Positions 1 through 9,878 of a stretch of 64,000 nucleotides of DNA are shown piece by piece. The stretch comes from Ectobius pallidus. Lineage: Eukaryota > Arthropoda > Insecta > Blattodea > Ectobiidae. The notes beneath the pieces were generated by a model. That model saw only the letters and a list, made by a program, of their open reading frames with translations, was not told the origin of the DNA and ran no database searches. The position numbers and the translations under genes are program-made. The number at the start of each line of letters is the position of its first letter. The stretch's first letter is position 1. The DNA lies in the NCBI GenBank assembly GCA_964059195.1, contig CAXKWD010000005.1, positions 45,585,825-45,649,824 of the forward strand, written 5' to 3'.

Positions 1-1207
1 AGCATCATTTTCAGAAGCTTTTAACTACCAATAAGAGAATTTCTATGGAAATAAAATATGCTTGAATTGATTTGGCGGGAGGATTTTGTTTCTTATTCAA
101 CAGCGAGGAACATTGAATTATTCATTATACTATTCTTAATTAGGAAGATTAGACCAACATTTGAATTTTTCTGATGCATGAATGCAAACCCAAGTTTTAT
201 TTATAGCCTAATAATTTTGATAGTCTGTACTTTACTGTGATGCTGGATTTTCTGTAATTGTTATTAATACATTTTCCTAAACATATTTTAACATTTTCAA
301 TACTTCCAAAAACTATCCTTTCGAAATCCATTTTCCCAATGAAGTCTGCGGAGTTACCTTTGTAATCTGAAACAACCTTGCTCTAAAAAGAGGGCTATTA
401 AAGATAGCAAATTTCAAGCGAGGTACTGGCAATACAGTTAGAAGCAGCAACCCAAAATGCTTCGCAAGAAATTCATTGATACTAACCGTTTCCTTCGAAG
501 GACATCAATGCAATTTCAACATATAAATTGTAGTGAAACTGACTCAACATGGAAATATAGACTAAAGAGAAATTTTAATATTAATAATATTATACGTTTT
601 TCGTTGAACCATGTAAACAATTTGGAAATAAACTGAAGAAATATGACGATTAGAAAGCTCTAAAAAACTTTGTAAAAGAAATGAAGCAGAGAGGAAAATC
701 CAAATAATATGAAACTGAATTGCCTATAATGTATTAACTGTGAATGAAAGCTAATAGAAGTGTAAATTAGAATTTGTATTATTTTATTGTCTTCAATGAT
801 TATTAGTGCACAGAAGGAACCAAGTTATTATTATTTTGTCAGTCCTGGGAATCTAGTCACATTCTCCGGGATGGTCAAATTACAAGATTAGGTTAGACAA
901 CTTGGGGTGGGCATTTCCTTCCATCTACATTTTCGATAGGGACTAATAACACTTGCAACTAAACAAATCTCATCGAGTATCGAATCTGTAATTCGTAATC
1001 TGTTGATATTTAGTGTTCTCTGTATAATTGACCTTTAAACTGCAGATCAGCTGCTGAAGAATTCTAAAACCAAACGTGTAGTAGCTTCACGAAAACCTGA
1101 TATGTTGGACAGCAGCAGAGAGGCGATTATTAAAAGAATACCAAAGTTAAGTATCAACAACACACAGCTCTCTCATAGTAGTCTATAGTACTCAAATACG
1201 ACCTTAG

Positions 1208-1349
1208 TGGAGGCCCGACTAGAATATATGATCGCAGGAGAGGCGTCTGTAACACAAAAGATTATGCAAGCCGGTTGTGTAATCCGTGTGGTGCAGATGA
1301 AACTGCTTGCGGGTCTCCTGATGTATCATCTAGTCTGACTCGACCTAAG
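1208..1349 (+). pseudogene. Exon-like block A with Cys-rich frame (R1; repeated in every copy)
   Basis: A candidate acceptor (CCTTAG) precedes it and a candidate donor (AAG|GTGTAG) follows it. Between them one frame is open for 47 codons and contains four cysteines in a short span, including CNPCG and ACGSP, followed by a Ser-rich tail. The block lies just downstream of the signal-peptide ORF and on the same strand, but in a different frame. The R9 version is at 44014-44155 and R2 has a 2 bp frameshift. No family recognised. A secreted Cys-rich product is possible but unproven. Confidence 0.35.
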
Positions 1350-1664
1350 GTGTAGCGAGCGACGTAATTGGAAAGTTTAGTGCTATATACAATTACAATT
1401 TTTACAATTTACTATTTATTGTTCCAAATTACACGAAAAATACATACAAAAGTTGATACACCACCCGAAGAAGCAGAGCTTGTGTATGACTAAGATCATT
1501 CGTTCACTCCCCAGGCTCTAGCTGCTTTGCTGAGTGCCCGACTTGGCAAGTTTAGCAGTAAAGAGTCACTCATTCTCATCGCATTGTCACCAGACAGTCA
1601 CTCATTTCTTTCTCTGCTATCAATCGCAGTCTTTAGTTACTCAACACGGTTATCGCTACTTTAG

Positions 1665-1860
1665 TATCTGCCTGGACGGGACCCGATATGTGATCGGCCG
1701 GAGAAGGGGGTAGACGTGCTTGTTCTGTAACAACAATGTTTATGTAGTTCCGGTTACATAAACTTTGGCAGGATAGCCAGCTACTTGCGGGTCTCTTGGT
1801 TTATCTAGTAGCCGGACTCCCCGAATTGATGTGATCGTGGTTGCTCAAAAGTTTGGTACT
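1665..1860 (+). pseudogene. Block B, diverged duplicate of block A (R1; repeated in every copy)
   Basis: B aligns with A over about 180 bp. Shared stretches include CCCGA, TATGTGATCG, TCTGTAACA, CCGGTT and CTTGCGGGTCTC. The frame equivalent to A's Cys-rich tail reads TCGSLGLSSSRTP against A's ACGSPDVSSSLTRP, but stops and frame changes interrupt the rest. A second pair of related segments follows each block: 1514-1566 after A and 1879-1930 after B, sharing GCTCTAGCTGCTT and GTGCCCGACTTGGCAAGTT-like sequence. The duplication therefore covers more than the exon itself. B is best read as a decayed exon duplicate. Confidence 0.4.
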
Positions 1861-1984
1861 AATGATTCATTATTCACGCTCTAGCTGCTTGCTGAATGCC
1901 CGACTAGGCAAGTTAGCAGAGATACAGATTCTCCCAATTTATCATAATTTCTCGGTAATAATAAAATGTGCTTAACTTTTGCAG

Positions 1985-2115
1985 ATGATTCTTCCGAAAG
2001 AGGAACTCGTTGTAACCCAGGAATATTCAGGACAGAGACTGGATTACAATATTAGGCTCTAGCTGACGAACTGTCACAAATGAACGCAGACAACGGAAGG
2101 ATGACTAATAATCAA
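1985..2115 (+). pseudogene. Exon-like block C (131 bp, R1; in every copy)
   Basis: It sits between a strong acceptor (CTTTTGCAG) and a consensus donor (GTGAGTAC). Length is 131 bp in most copies and 134 bp in R9, where the extra three bases keep the frame. One frame reads DDSSERGTRCNPGIF, then meets TAG, and then resumes ALADELSQMNADNGRMTNNQ. The frame starting at the first ATG also stops. The stop is present in all twelve copies, so the block is a conserved pseudo-exon, a terminal exon, or is read in a frame I have not worked out. Confidence 0.35.
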
Positions 2116-2358
2116 GTGAGTACATCTACTTTACTAAATACATACACAGATTTAATGGTATTATTGTTATAAACCATAGTGAGATTTTGTCATTACTTTC
2201 TTACAACAAGATTCTTTCATTTAATTTATAAAATTAATATGGAAATGAAGAGATGTTTTAAATTATTCTACTCTCCGAATAAAATTAAAAGGTTTAAGTA
2301 CAAGGCAGTTTAAAAAGATGTTGTGCTACACTAGATGTTAAATGATATATGAGTTAAT

Positions 2359-2363
2359 GTGGA
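2359..2363. repeat. Left target-site duplication (GTGGA) of the BEL/Pao element
   Basis: GTGGA ends directly before the 5' LTR and recurs at 11043-11047 directly after the 3' LTR. The uninterrupted copies contain a single GTGGATATCTC here. Five bases is usual for BEL/Pao. Confidence 0.95.
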
Positions 2364-3527
2364 TGTTACGTCATGTAATACCTTCTTTCTTGCTTGCCAT
2401 AAATTTACTTCAGTTGGCTTTGATTTTCATTTGTCTGTATAGGCTTACAGTCAATCAATTCAATGTATGTCTTGGCAATTGTTATTTTAATCTCAACTCC
2501 AAAATTATTTATTTATTTTTTAAATAACTACTAATTTATCAATTCTGTTTTTATTTTATTTATTATTATATTAGCATAGTGCGTTTTAATGTATTGATTA
2601 ATTAATCTTATTTACAAGTGAAGCTATTATTATTGGGTTAGCGATTATTTATTGTTTCAACCTTCAATTGTCCTTATTATTCACTTCATCCTTCTTCTTC
2701 AAAATGGACAACGATTTGAGTGTTCCATTCTCTTTTTCTAGGGCAATGTGCTGTATTCAACAAATCATTTAGCACGTCATACAGTGCTAAATTTCGGGCG
2801 AAATGCCTTTTATCTTCATTTGTGTTGGATTAAGAATTCCAATGTTCTTACATAGTTCAACATAATTTCAACATCACAGGGATTCGTCTAGACGTCGCTA
2901 AAGGTGCTTCGTTCTATCTCTGGACACTGAACCTTCATAAGGAGATATCAATCATTTCAATTCTGTGAGTAATATAATTCACAAGACAAGGACTATGATT
3001 AGTCTTCAATTCGGTGAGATTTAGTAGTCATAAAGAGACTTCATGCAACTTCGAATTGTTAAATAAATACAGACATTTATGCTTGGCAATAAAGTGTTAA
3101 CAGCTTATTTATGCAATCTTCTTTTTTCTGAACTAGTGCTGTGAATAGTCTTAAATTTCAGCATTCAATACAATCTTCTAGTTTCGAAATAACAATTTCG
3201 ACAGGCTATATTTATTACATCAACAAATGGTCCTCCGAATTAATACAGTCTACCAGTGCATCTATATATGTGTACTTGGATACAACTAGAACTGCAGATT
3301 TCAAGAAGTGCATATATTCCAGACCATCAAGTTTGTGTTGATCAAGCAACGTCATCGTTCACATGTGCATATTTCTTGTATATCAATTTACCCATTTGAA
3401 GATTGGAAATGAAACCCAATTCTTCTCCTCAATTCTTCTCTCCCCCGCATGTTATCGCCGGGAATCGAACCCACAAATAGTTTTCAATACGGTCCACTAC
3501 CAGAGGAAGGGTCGCCTTGCGGTAACA
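2364..3527 (+). repeat. 5' LTR of the BEL/Pao element
   Basis: 1,164 bp, starting TG and ending CA. It differs from the 3' LTR by CAGTTGG/CAGATGG, TGCTGTATT/TGCTCTATT and ATTCGTCT/ATTCATCT. Small ORFs inside it (3141-3341 and 3363-3605) recur in the 3' LTR wholly or in part and have no recognised function. Transcription should start here, but I see no certain TATA box in this AT-rich sequence. Confidence 0.96.
3461..3503 (-). repeat. tRNA-like sequence (B-box and A-box) inside the 5' LTR, antisense
   Basis: On the - strand, GGTTCGATTCC (3461-3471) matches the RNA polymerase III B-box consensus. It is preceded by CTGGTAGTGG (3494-3503), which resembles an A-box at a plausible distance. The 3' LTR has the same B-box at 10976-10986. 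It may be a SINE remnant captured by the LTR. There is no complete tRNA fold. Confidence 0.4.
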
Positions 3528-3635
3528 TGTTGTTGGTCCACCGGGCCGTTGATATTACTAACATGTTGTTGGTCCACCGGGCCGTTGATATTACTAACAT
3601 GTTGAAGGTCCATCAGGCCGTTGATATTACTAACA
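3528..3635 (+). repeat. Three 36 bp tandem repeats directly after the 5' LTR (primer-binding region)
   Basis: The units are 3528-3563, 3564-3599 and 3600-3635. The first two are identical and the third has a few changes (AAGGTCCATCAGG for TTGGTCCACCGGG). Each ends in TACTAACA, and a partial fourth start follows. The TGG at 3534, six bases after the LTR, begins the best candidate primer-binding site (TGGTCCACCGGGCC), which would pair with a tRNA 3' end. The site is therefore present up to three times. I could not assign the tRNA. Confidence 0.8.
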
Positions 3636-4132
3636 TGTTTAGATATTACTGGCTGCTCCGAACCTGAATTAAATTCAGTGCATTTGCTTGATTATCATAA
3701 ATAATTCATCTTATACTATATAATACATTAAGTCTCTCCAGGCATTTGCAAGCCTGTTTGAATTCATGCAAAGTATTGCATTTAGCAACAACATAAGTGT
3801 TGTTTCATAAACATTAGCATCACTATTATTATCAAGTTTTAATAATATCAAGCATATCTCCGTGTCCTCAACACGTTTGAGATCTAGGTACGGAGCTACC
3901 TGACTATCATATTGTAATATTTGTCAATTTGTAAAATATTGTACAATCTCACAGACAACAATACAAACACCTGATACAGATTCTACACAATTTCAAGTGT
4001 ATTTTAACTGTTTTGTCTGTTTATCTCAATCATGACCATTGTAAACGTCTATGTGTAATTCCCGAAACGCGGGCAATTGATTTAACACTGAACAATTATT
4101 TATTGTAAAAGACTTTGCAAATCTCATCAAAT
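3636..4132 (+). other. Untranslated leader of the BEL/Pao element
   Basis: AT-rich sequence between the 36 bp repeats and the gag-pol ATG, without a long ORF. It would hold the packaging signal and the upstream untranslated region. A CGCGGGCAAT sequence near 4069 recurs just before the 3' LTR near 9869. Confidence 0.6.
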
Positions 4133-7100
4133 ATGACTAATCCGGGTCCTGAATTCGCGGCCCTTAAGGCTAAACGAACCCCTGTTAAGAGTCGTATTAC
4201 CCGCCAAGCCAATATAATAGCTGATCTCACTAGTTCTAGTGAAGTTTCTATTCAAGACCTGCTTAGGCGCAAAGATACCATGACAAAACTTAGTAATGAT
4301 TTTCAAGACATACAATCTCAGATCGAGGAGTTAGAATTTTCTGATGCCGAAATGGCTTATAGGGAGGAAGTCGAAGAAACCGTTTTCCAAGCCCTCTCTC
4401 ACCTAGATAATTTAATTTTCCAAAGGCAAGCCCAGCAGGAAGCTGAGGCTAAGTTAGTTGCGGCCCAGCAGGAAGCTGAGGCTAAGTTAGTTGCGGCCCA
4501 GCAAGAATCTCAGGCTAAGCTATCTAGTGTCGAGTTTATAAAGACACGTTTCTTCAATTATGTTCAGGCAATTCAAGCCCTTGTCATAGAAGATAGAGAA
4601 TCTTATTGCAAGGCTCTGAGTCTGCGCACATCCTTCGAGGAATTATTCAGTGAGTACAAGACTGAATACTCACGTATCGACGTACTAGAACTCAATGAAT
4701 CTATCAAACTTCAAAGGCTTCAAGTCGAATCTGCCTTTCATGAAACCATTGGTATTCTTCGAAGTTCAATTGATGAAACCAAGCATCATTATGAGCCCAA
4801 CCAAGCTATCCTTGCTAATCAATCATCGCCTCAATTTGTCCCCTCTCTCCCTAAACTTCCAGAAATTCGGCTTCCTCATTTCAGTGGCGACCCAGCAACC
4901 TGGATTGAGTTTAGGGACACTTTCAATTCACTAATCATAGAGCATAAACACATATCTAACATGGACAAATTTCAATATTTGAAGTCCTGTCTAGCACCAG
5001 AAGTTATGACAGTGATTCAAAACATTCCTGTCTCTGCTGCTACGTTTGATGTAGCATGGAGCACGCTGTCGGCTAGGTTTGATAATGACCGACTTATCGC
5101 TAATACCCACTTGGAGAAGCTATTTTCACCTCCTGTATTAGAAAGGAATTCCGCTGAATCTCTTCAGAAGTTCGTTGACCATTTTATAAGCACTGTTCAT
5201 GCTTTGAACTCGCTTAATGTTGGTGTAGAACTGTCTGACTTGATTATAGCAAAGATTGTACTCGACAAGCTTCCCCCATTCTTGATAAAGGAATGGGAAT
5301 CCTCTCTCGCTCCAGGTAAAATGCCTAGTCTCAAAGACTTATTCACATTTTTAGAATCCAGGATACGGGTTTTTCAGATGACTGACTCAGCTTTAAGGAG
5401 TCAGCCAGTAAAGCCTATTGTATCTAATACAACCATTCCTAAAGGCAAGGTTGCCTCCTCCAAGCCTAAATGGCTCTGTTGTAACAATGGATTCCATGAG
5501 CTGCAACATTGTGAAGTTTTCAAAGCCATGGATTTCTCTAATAGAGACAATTTTGTCAAAACGCAACGATTATGTCAAGTGTGCTATTACTCTAAGGGTC
5601 ACGCCCCCTATTGTAGCACTTATACTTGCAAGATTTGTAAGGGTAAACATGGCACTTACCTTCATAATCCAGCACATATTAACGGCAACCGATCTGCCAA
5701 TACTGCTGGGGTAATGTCAGTCTTCCAACCTCAACCAAGCTGTTTGCTCCCTACCGCCACTGTTTTAGTCATGCACAGGGATGGCCATTCTGTTGAAGCC
5801 ACCGCATTGCTTGACAGTGGTTCTGATTGTAACCTCATGTCTAATAGGTTATTCAACCACTTAAAATTATCGCCTCATCACCAGCGCACTACTTTAGCTG
5901 GTATATTGTCATCTAAGGCAGACAGTCTTAAGATGACGTCAATTTCAATTAAGTCTGTCACTACTTCATGGCATTGCAACACCAACGTCATAATCGTACC
6001 GGAAATTTCAACCTCGAAATTTCCACGCAAGTCTGTCAATACTACAAATTGGAATATTCCACCAAATCTTTCATTGGCTGACGCCAGTTTCAATACTCCT
6101 AAGTACGTAGACTTGTTATTAGGCGTTGAAATATATTCACAGATTGTCTGTGCAGGTCAGATATCTGCTCCTAATATGCCTGTAATTCAGAACTCGCATT
6201 TGGGTTGGTATTTTGCTGGTAAATTACCACAACCCGCCAGGTCTGAACATAACATGGCTTTGCAAAATATGCACAACCGCCAACCTAAGTCAAGGCCTTC
6301 TAATAAGGTTTCTAAGGAACCCGACCATTCTAGCGGGTCTCCCACACATTATTCTGCCTTCCTCACTGCTGATCAAGACATTAGCAGGCAACTTTCTCAG
6401 TTTTGGGAATTAGAAAAAATTTCTAACTCCGATTCCTTTCTCGACGACTCTATATGCGAAAAGCATTTCGTAGATAATACTCAACGGGACTCAGAAGGAA
6501 GATATGTGGTAAAACTTCCTTTCTTGTCTGATCCTCAGACCCTGGGCAGTACAAAACTCCAGGCTTATAAAAGATTCTCCTCATTGGAGAAACGCCTCAA
6601 TTCTAATCCCACTCTTAGTGAAGATTATCATAAGTTCATGGACGAATATATCGCTCTAGGCCATATGGAGCCTTTAGAGCAATCCTCAAACGATAACTTC
6701 GACTATATCATTCCTCACCATCCTGTATTAAAACCGTCGAGCACCACCACGAAACTTCGTGTGGTATTCGATGCTTCGGCTAAATCTTCCAACGGCAAGT
6801 CACTCAATGAAATACTTGCCGTAGGGCCAACTGTTCAGCCGGATTTGTTCTCTATCCTTCTCCGTTTTAGATTCAAGCCTATAGCATTCACTGCAGACAT
6901 CGCAAAGATGTATAGGCAGGTCAAGGTAAATCCTGATCATCAAGTGTACCAGAAAATCCTTTGGAGAAGTTCTTTGAATGAACCTATACAGACTTTCAAG
7001 CTCAAAACCGTCACTTACGGCACTTCTTCAGCTGCATTTCTTTCCACCAGAGCTCTCAAGCAACTCACAATAGACGAGGGAGCTCGGTTTCCTTTAGCTA

Positions 7101-9700
7101 GCACTATCATCAACAATTCTACCTACGTTGATTATATTGTGGCTACCGCTGATAGCCTATGTGAGGCTAAGGCAGCTGTTGCTGAATTGCGTACCTTACT
7201 CCCTTTAGGTGGTTTCAACCCCCGTAAGTGGAGTTCTAACTCTCTTGAGTTACTTACGGAAATTCCCCCTGAACTTCAGGAACCCCTTGACTGCCGTTCT
7301 TTTGGCGAATCTCAAGCAGACTTTCTGAAGGCGCTGGGTCTAATATGGCAGCCTTCAAATGACATTCTTAGAATTGAAACCGCAATTGACTTCACGAAAC
7401 CTTTTAAGACATGTTCTAGGAGGACTTTACTTTCTTGTATCGCCTCCATCTTCGATCCTCTGGGTTTAATTTCCCCTATAGTCGTCTATTGCAAGATTAT
7501 ATTTCAATCTTTGTGGAAGATTACGACTTCTTGGGATGATCCCATTCCTTCTCCAGTAATTGATAAATGGCTAAAGATTCATAATCAATTAAATAAGATT
7601 TCATGTATAGCTACTCCTCGACTGGCATTATTAGAAAATGCTAATGAAATTCAAATTCATGGCTTCTGTGACGCCAGTGAAGTCGCTTATGGAGCTTGCT
7701 TATATCTACGCTCCTCAGATCATTCTGGGAATGTTATGAGCTCTCTACTTTGTGCTAAATCTAGAGTTGCTCCCATCAAAGCTACTACCATTCCTAGGCT
7801 AGAGCTTCTAGCCGCTCATCTGCTTGCTAATCTTATTCATAAGATTTTACCTGCGCTCCAATTAAATATCAGATCGATTTATCTGTGGAGTGATTCCACT
7901 ATAGTTCTGAGCTGGTTAATTCGTCCACTTCATACTTTGAATACATTCGTCAGAAACAGAATTGCTGATATCTTAGATCACACTTCACCTAATCAGTGGC
8001 ATCATGTTTCGTCTCAAGACAATCCTGCAGATATCATCTCCAGAGGAAGCACTCCTCACGACTTAATCCATAACACATTGTGGTGGTCAGGACCTAATTG
8101 GCTCAAAGACCATAATTCTCACTGGCCAATCAGTGATTCTTATGTGGAGCCTGACTTGGTTCCAGAAACTAGAGTAGTGTCCCTAATGGAGGCTACTAAC
8201 TCCAACCTAAACTCTTATCTTTTCAAATTTGAATATTTGAAAACTATTCGTGTTATGTCTTACGTATTGAGATTCATGAATAACTCTCGTAAGATTCATA
8301 ACTCTATAAAAGGCCCCTTAATGCCTTCTGAACTCAACAAGGCCCTTCAATGCTGTGTTAGGCTAATACAGCAAGAGGTTTATGCATCAGAAATCCGTGA
8401 TTTATTGTCAAATCATGACGTCAATTCTTCAAGCAAATTGAAGCAACTAGACCCGTTTCTTGACAAGGATTCGGTAATTCGTGTAGGCGGACGTCTTGAA
8501 CGATCCAGCATACCTTTCGAAGCCAAACATCAGATGTTGTTACCAGCTGATCATGCCTTCACTAAGCAGCTTATTCATTTCAATCATATCAAGTTGAATC
8601 ATGCTGGATCCCAACTTGTTATTTCTCACTTAAGAGAAAGATTTTGGATACCATCTATTAGGAAGGTGGTACGTAGTGTTCTAAGAAAATGCACTACATG
8701 TTTTCGTTTCAATATTCAAACCTTTCAGCAAAAAATGGCTGATTTACCTGTTTATAGAGTAAATCCCATTTCTCCTTTCACCAACGTAAGCATAGATTAT
8801 GCGGGTCCTTATCCAATCAAATTTGGAGGTCCTCGCTCCAAGATCACTGTCAAAGCTTACCTCGCCATATTCGTATGCATGTCCACTAAGGCCATTCATA
8901 TTGAATTGGTCACCAACCTCACATCTCGTGCTTTCCTTGCCGCATTCTCACGATTCACAGGACGTAGAGGCCTTCCAAGTTCAGTGACCTCAGACAATGG
9001 TACTAACTTCGTTGGCGCTCAGACTGACCTCAAGCAGTTAGCTTTGCTATTGCAGTCTCCTGAGCATCATTCTGTGGTTCAAGATGCCACATCCCATTTG
9101 AATATACATTGGCATTTCCTTCCTCCTAATGCCCCCCACATGGGAAGTCTTCACGAGGCCGCAGTTAAATCGGTCAAGTTTCATCTAAAAAGGATGCTGC
9201 CCTCTTTTAACTTTACCTTTGAAGAGATGCTTACTATGCTGATTCAAGTGGAAGCCATCTTAAAGTCACGTCCCCTCATTCCATTGAATGAGGACGTTAA
9301 CTACATTAGCTATCTTTCACCTGGTCATTTCCTGATTGGGAAAGCCATCATTTCCTTACCAAGCCCTGACTTGTCTGGTGGTTACACCACACGTTCTCGT
9401 TGGAATACTCTCCAACAAATTACAAATAATTTATGGAAGAAATGGTCTACTGACTATCTCCACACACTACAAAGACGTTCTAAGTGGACCAAAGTTCTTT
9501 CTGACATTCCTTTAGGTACCCCAGTCCTAATCATTGAGGACAATCTCCCTCCTCAAAGGTGGTCCCTAGGGATTGTTCATTGTACTCATCCTGGCCCTGA
9601 CGGTCTTATTCGTGTTGTTACTGTGCGTACTGCCACAGGCTTATTTAAAAGACCCATTGTAAAACTGGCTCCTCTTCCCATTTCTGAGGCTAACGACTAA
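4133..9700 (+). CDS. BEL/Pao gag-pol polyprotein (1,855 aa), RT active site mutated
   Basis: I start it at the ATG at 4133; the open frame reaches a TTG further upstream. In order: a coiled-coil-rich N-terminus with an 11-residue repeat (QQEAEAKLVAA, about residues 105-137); a DUF1759-type Gag region (about 239-389); a zinc-binding part with C481, C484, C499, C502, H506 and H511; an aspartic protease with DSGSD at 561; reverse transcriptase with Asp922; RNase H with D1180, E1224, D1254 and D1300; integrase with an HHCC zinc site (H1485/H1490, C1520, C1523) and catalytic D1555, D1621 and E1675; and a DUF5641-like C-terminus. Residues 998-1001 read YVDY where the family has YVDD, so the last catalytic Asp is replaced by Tyr (TAT at 7133-7135). 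There are no stops or frameshifts. The polyprotein makes the particle, copies the RNA and integrates the DNA. This copy should fail at reverse transcription unless the base is a sequencing error. Confidence 0.96.
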   Translation: MTNPGPEFAALKAKRTPVKSRITRQANIIADLTSSSEVSIQDLLRRKDTMTKLSNDFQDIQSQIEELEFSDAEMAYREEVEETVFQALSHLDNLIFQRQAQQEAEAKLVAAQQEAEAKLVAAQQESQAKLSSVEFIKTRFFNYVQAIQALVIEDRESYCKALSLRTSFEELFSEYKTEYSRIDVLELNESIKLQRLQVESAFHETIGILRSSIDETKHHYEPNQAILANQSSPQFVPSLPKLPEIRLPHFSGDPATWIEFRDTFNSLIIEHKHISNMDKFQYLKSCLAPEVMTVIQNIPVSAATFDVAWSTLSARFDNDRLIANTHLEKLFSPPVLERNSAESLQKFVDHFISTVHALNSLNVGVELSDLIIAKIVLDKLPPFLIKEWESSLAPGKMPSLKDLFTFLESRIRVFQMTDSALRSQPVKPIVSNTTIPKGKVASSKPKWLCCNNGFHELQHCEVFKAMDFSNRDNFVKTQRLCQVCYYSKGHAPYCSTYTCKICKGKHGTYLHNPAHINGNRSANTAGVMSVFQPQPSCLLPTATVLVMHRDGHSVEATALLDSGSDCNLMSNRLFNHLKLSPHHQRTTLAGILSSKADSLKMTSISIKSVTTSWHCNTNVIIVPEISTSKFPRKSVNTTNWNIPPNLSLADASFNTPKYVDLLLGVEIYSQIVCAGQISAPNMPVIQNSHLGWYFAGKLPQPARSEHNMALQNMHNRQPKSRPSNKVSKEPDHSSGSPTHYSAFLTADQDISRQLSQFWELEKISNSDSFLDDSICEKHFVDNTQRDSEGRYVVKLPFLSDPQTLGSTKLQAYKRFSSLEKRLNSNPTLSEDYHKFMDEYIALGHMEPLEQSSNDNFDYIIPHHPVLKPSSTTTKLRVVFDASAKSSNGKSLNEILAVGPTVQPDLFSILLRFRFKPIAFTADIAKMYRQVKVNPDHQVYQKILWRSSLNEPIQTFKLKTVTYGTSSAAFLSTRALKQLTIDEGARFPLASTIINNSTYVDYIVATADSLCEAKAAVAELRTLLPLGGFNPRKWSSNSLELLTEIPPELQEPLDCRSFGESQADFLKALGLIWQPSNDILRIETAIDFTKPFKTCSRRTLLSCIASIFDPLGLISPIVVYCKIIFQSLWKITTSWDDPIPSPVIDKWLKIHNQLNKISCIATPRLALLENANEIQIHGFCDASEVAYGACLYLRSSDHSGNVMSSLLCAKSRVAPIKATTIPRLELLAAHLLANLIHKILPALQLNIRSIYLWSDSTIVLSWLIRPLHTLNTFVRNRIADILDHTSPNQWHHVSSQDNPADIISRGSTPHDLIHNTLWWSGPNWLKDHNSHWPISDSYVEPDLVPETRVVSLMEATNSNLNSYLFKFEYLKTIRVMSYVLRFMNNSRKIHNSIKGPLMPSELNKALQCCVRLIQQEVYASEIRDLLSNHDVNSSSKLKQLDPFLDKDSVIRVGGRLERSSIPFEAKHQMLLPADHAFTKQLIHFNHIKLNHAGSQLVISHLRERFWIPSIRKVVRSVLRKCTTCFRFNIQTFQQKMADLPVYRVNPISPFTNVSIDYAGPYPIKFGGPRSKITVKAYLAIFVCMSTKAIHIELVTNLTSRAFLAAFSRFTGRRGLPSSVTSDNGTNFVGAQTDLKQLALLLQSPEHHSVVQDATSHLNIHWHFLPPNAPHMGSLHEAAVKSVKFHLKRMLPSFNFTFEEMLTMLIQVEAILKSRPLIPLNEDVNYISYLSPGHFLIGKAIISLPSPDLSGGYTTRSRWNTLQQITNNLWKKWSTDYLHTLQRRSKWTKVLSDIPLGTPVLIIEDNLPPQRWSLGIVHCTHPGPDGLIRVVTVRTATGLFKRPIVKLAPLPISEAND
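4430..4528 (+). repeat. 33 bp in-frame repeat within gag (2 exact plus 1 diverged unit)
   Basis: The units are 4430-4462, 4463-4495 and a diverged one at 4496-4528. They encode the QQEAEAKLVAA repeats in the predicted coiled-coil region. The two exact units suggest a recent slippage duplication. Confidence 0.85.
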
Positions 9701-9845
9701 CCCTATCATGTCTTTGGTGTTGTTGCCTTTTTGGTTAGCAACCCTCAATTCATTTCTTAGTCTTTAAGTTTGTTTTCTTATATTACTTACTCCCCTTTCT
9801 CATATCATAATTCTTTAGGTATCACATGACTTCACATCACTTTAG

Positions 9846-9867
9846 ATTATTTCACAAGTGAAATAAT
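9846..9867. promoter_or_regulatory. Perfect 10 bp inverted repeat before the 3' LTR
   Basis: ATTATTTCAC, AA, GTGAAATAAT ends 11 bases before the 3' LTR, where the polypurine tract that primes plus-strand synthesis is expected. The remaining sequence (CGCGGGCAATA) is only a weak purine tract. The palindrome may form a hairpin in the RNA. Confidence 0.5.
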
Positions 9868-9878
9868 CGCGGGCAATA

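Noticed and set aside
1308..1340. Possible hammerhead ribozyme core (CTGATGT) in block A
   Set aside because: The core would need CTGATGA with a nearby GAAA in the right arrangement, and I could not build the three stems.
2342..2527. ORF spanning the left LTR boundary
   Set aside because: It crosses the insertion junction between array and retrotransposon, so it is a chance frame.
3141..3605. Small ORFs inside the LTRs
   Set aside because: They recur, at least in part, in the second LTR as expected for a repeat, and have no coding signature or family.
9701..9878. Possible envelope gene after gag-pol
   Set aside because: Only 178 bp lie between the pol stop and the 3' LTR, with no ORF of useful length.
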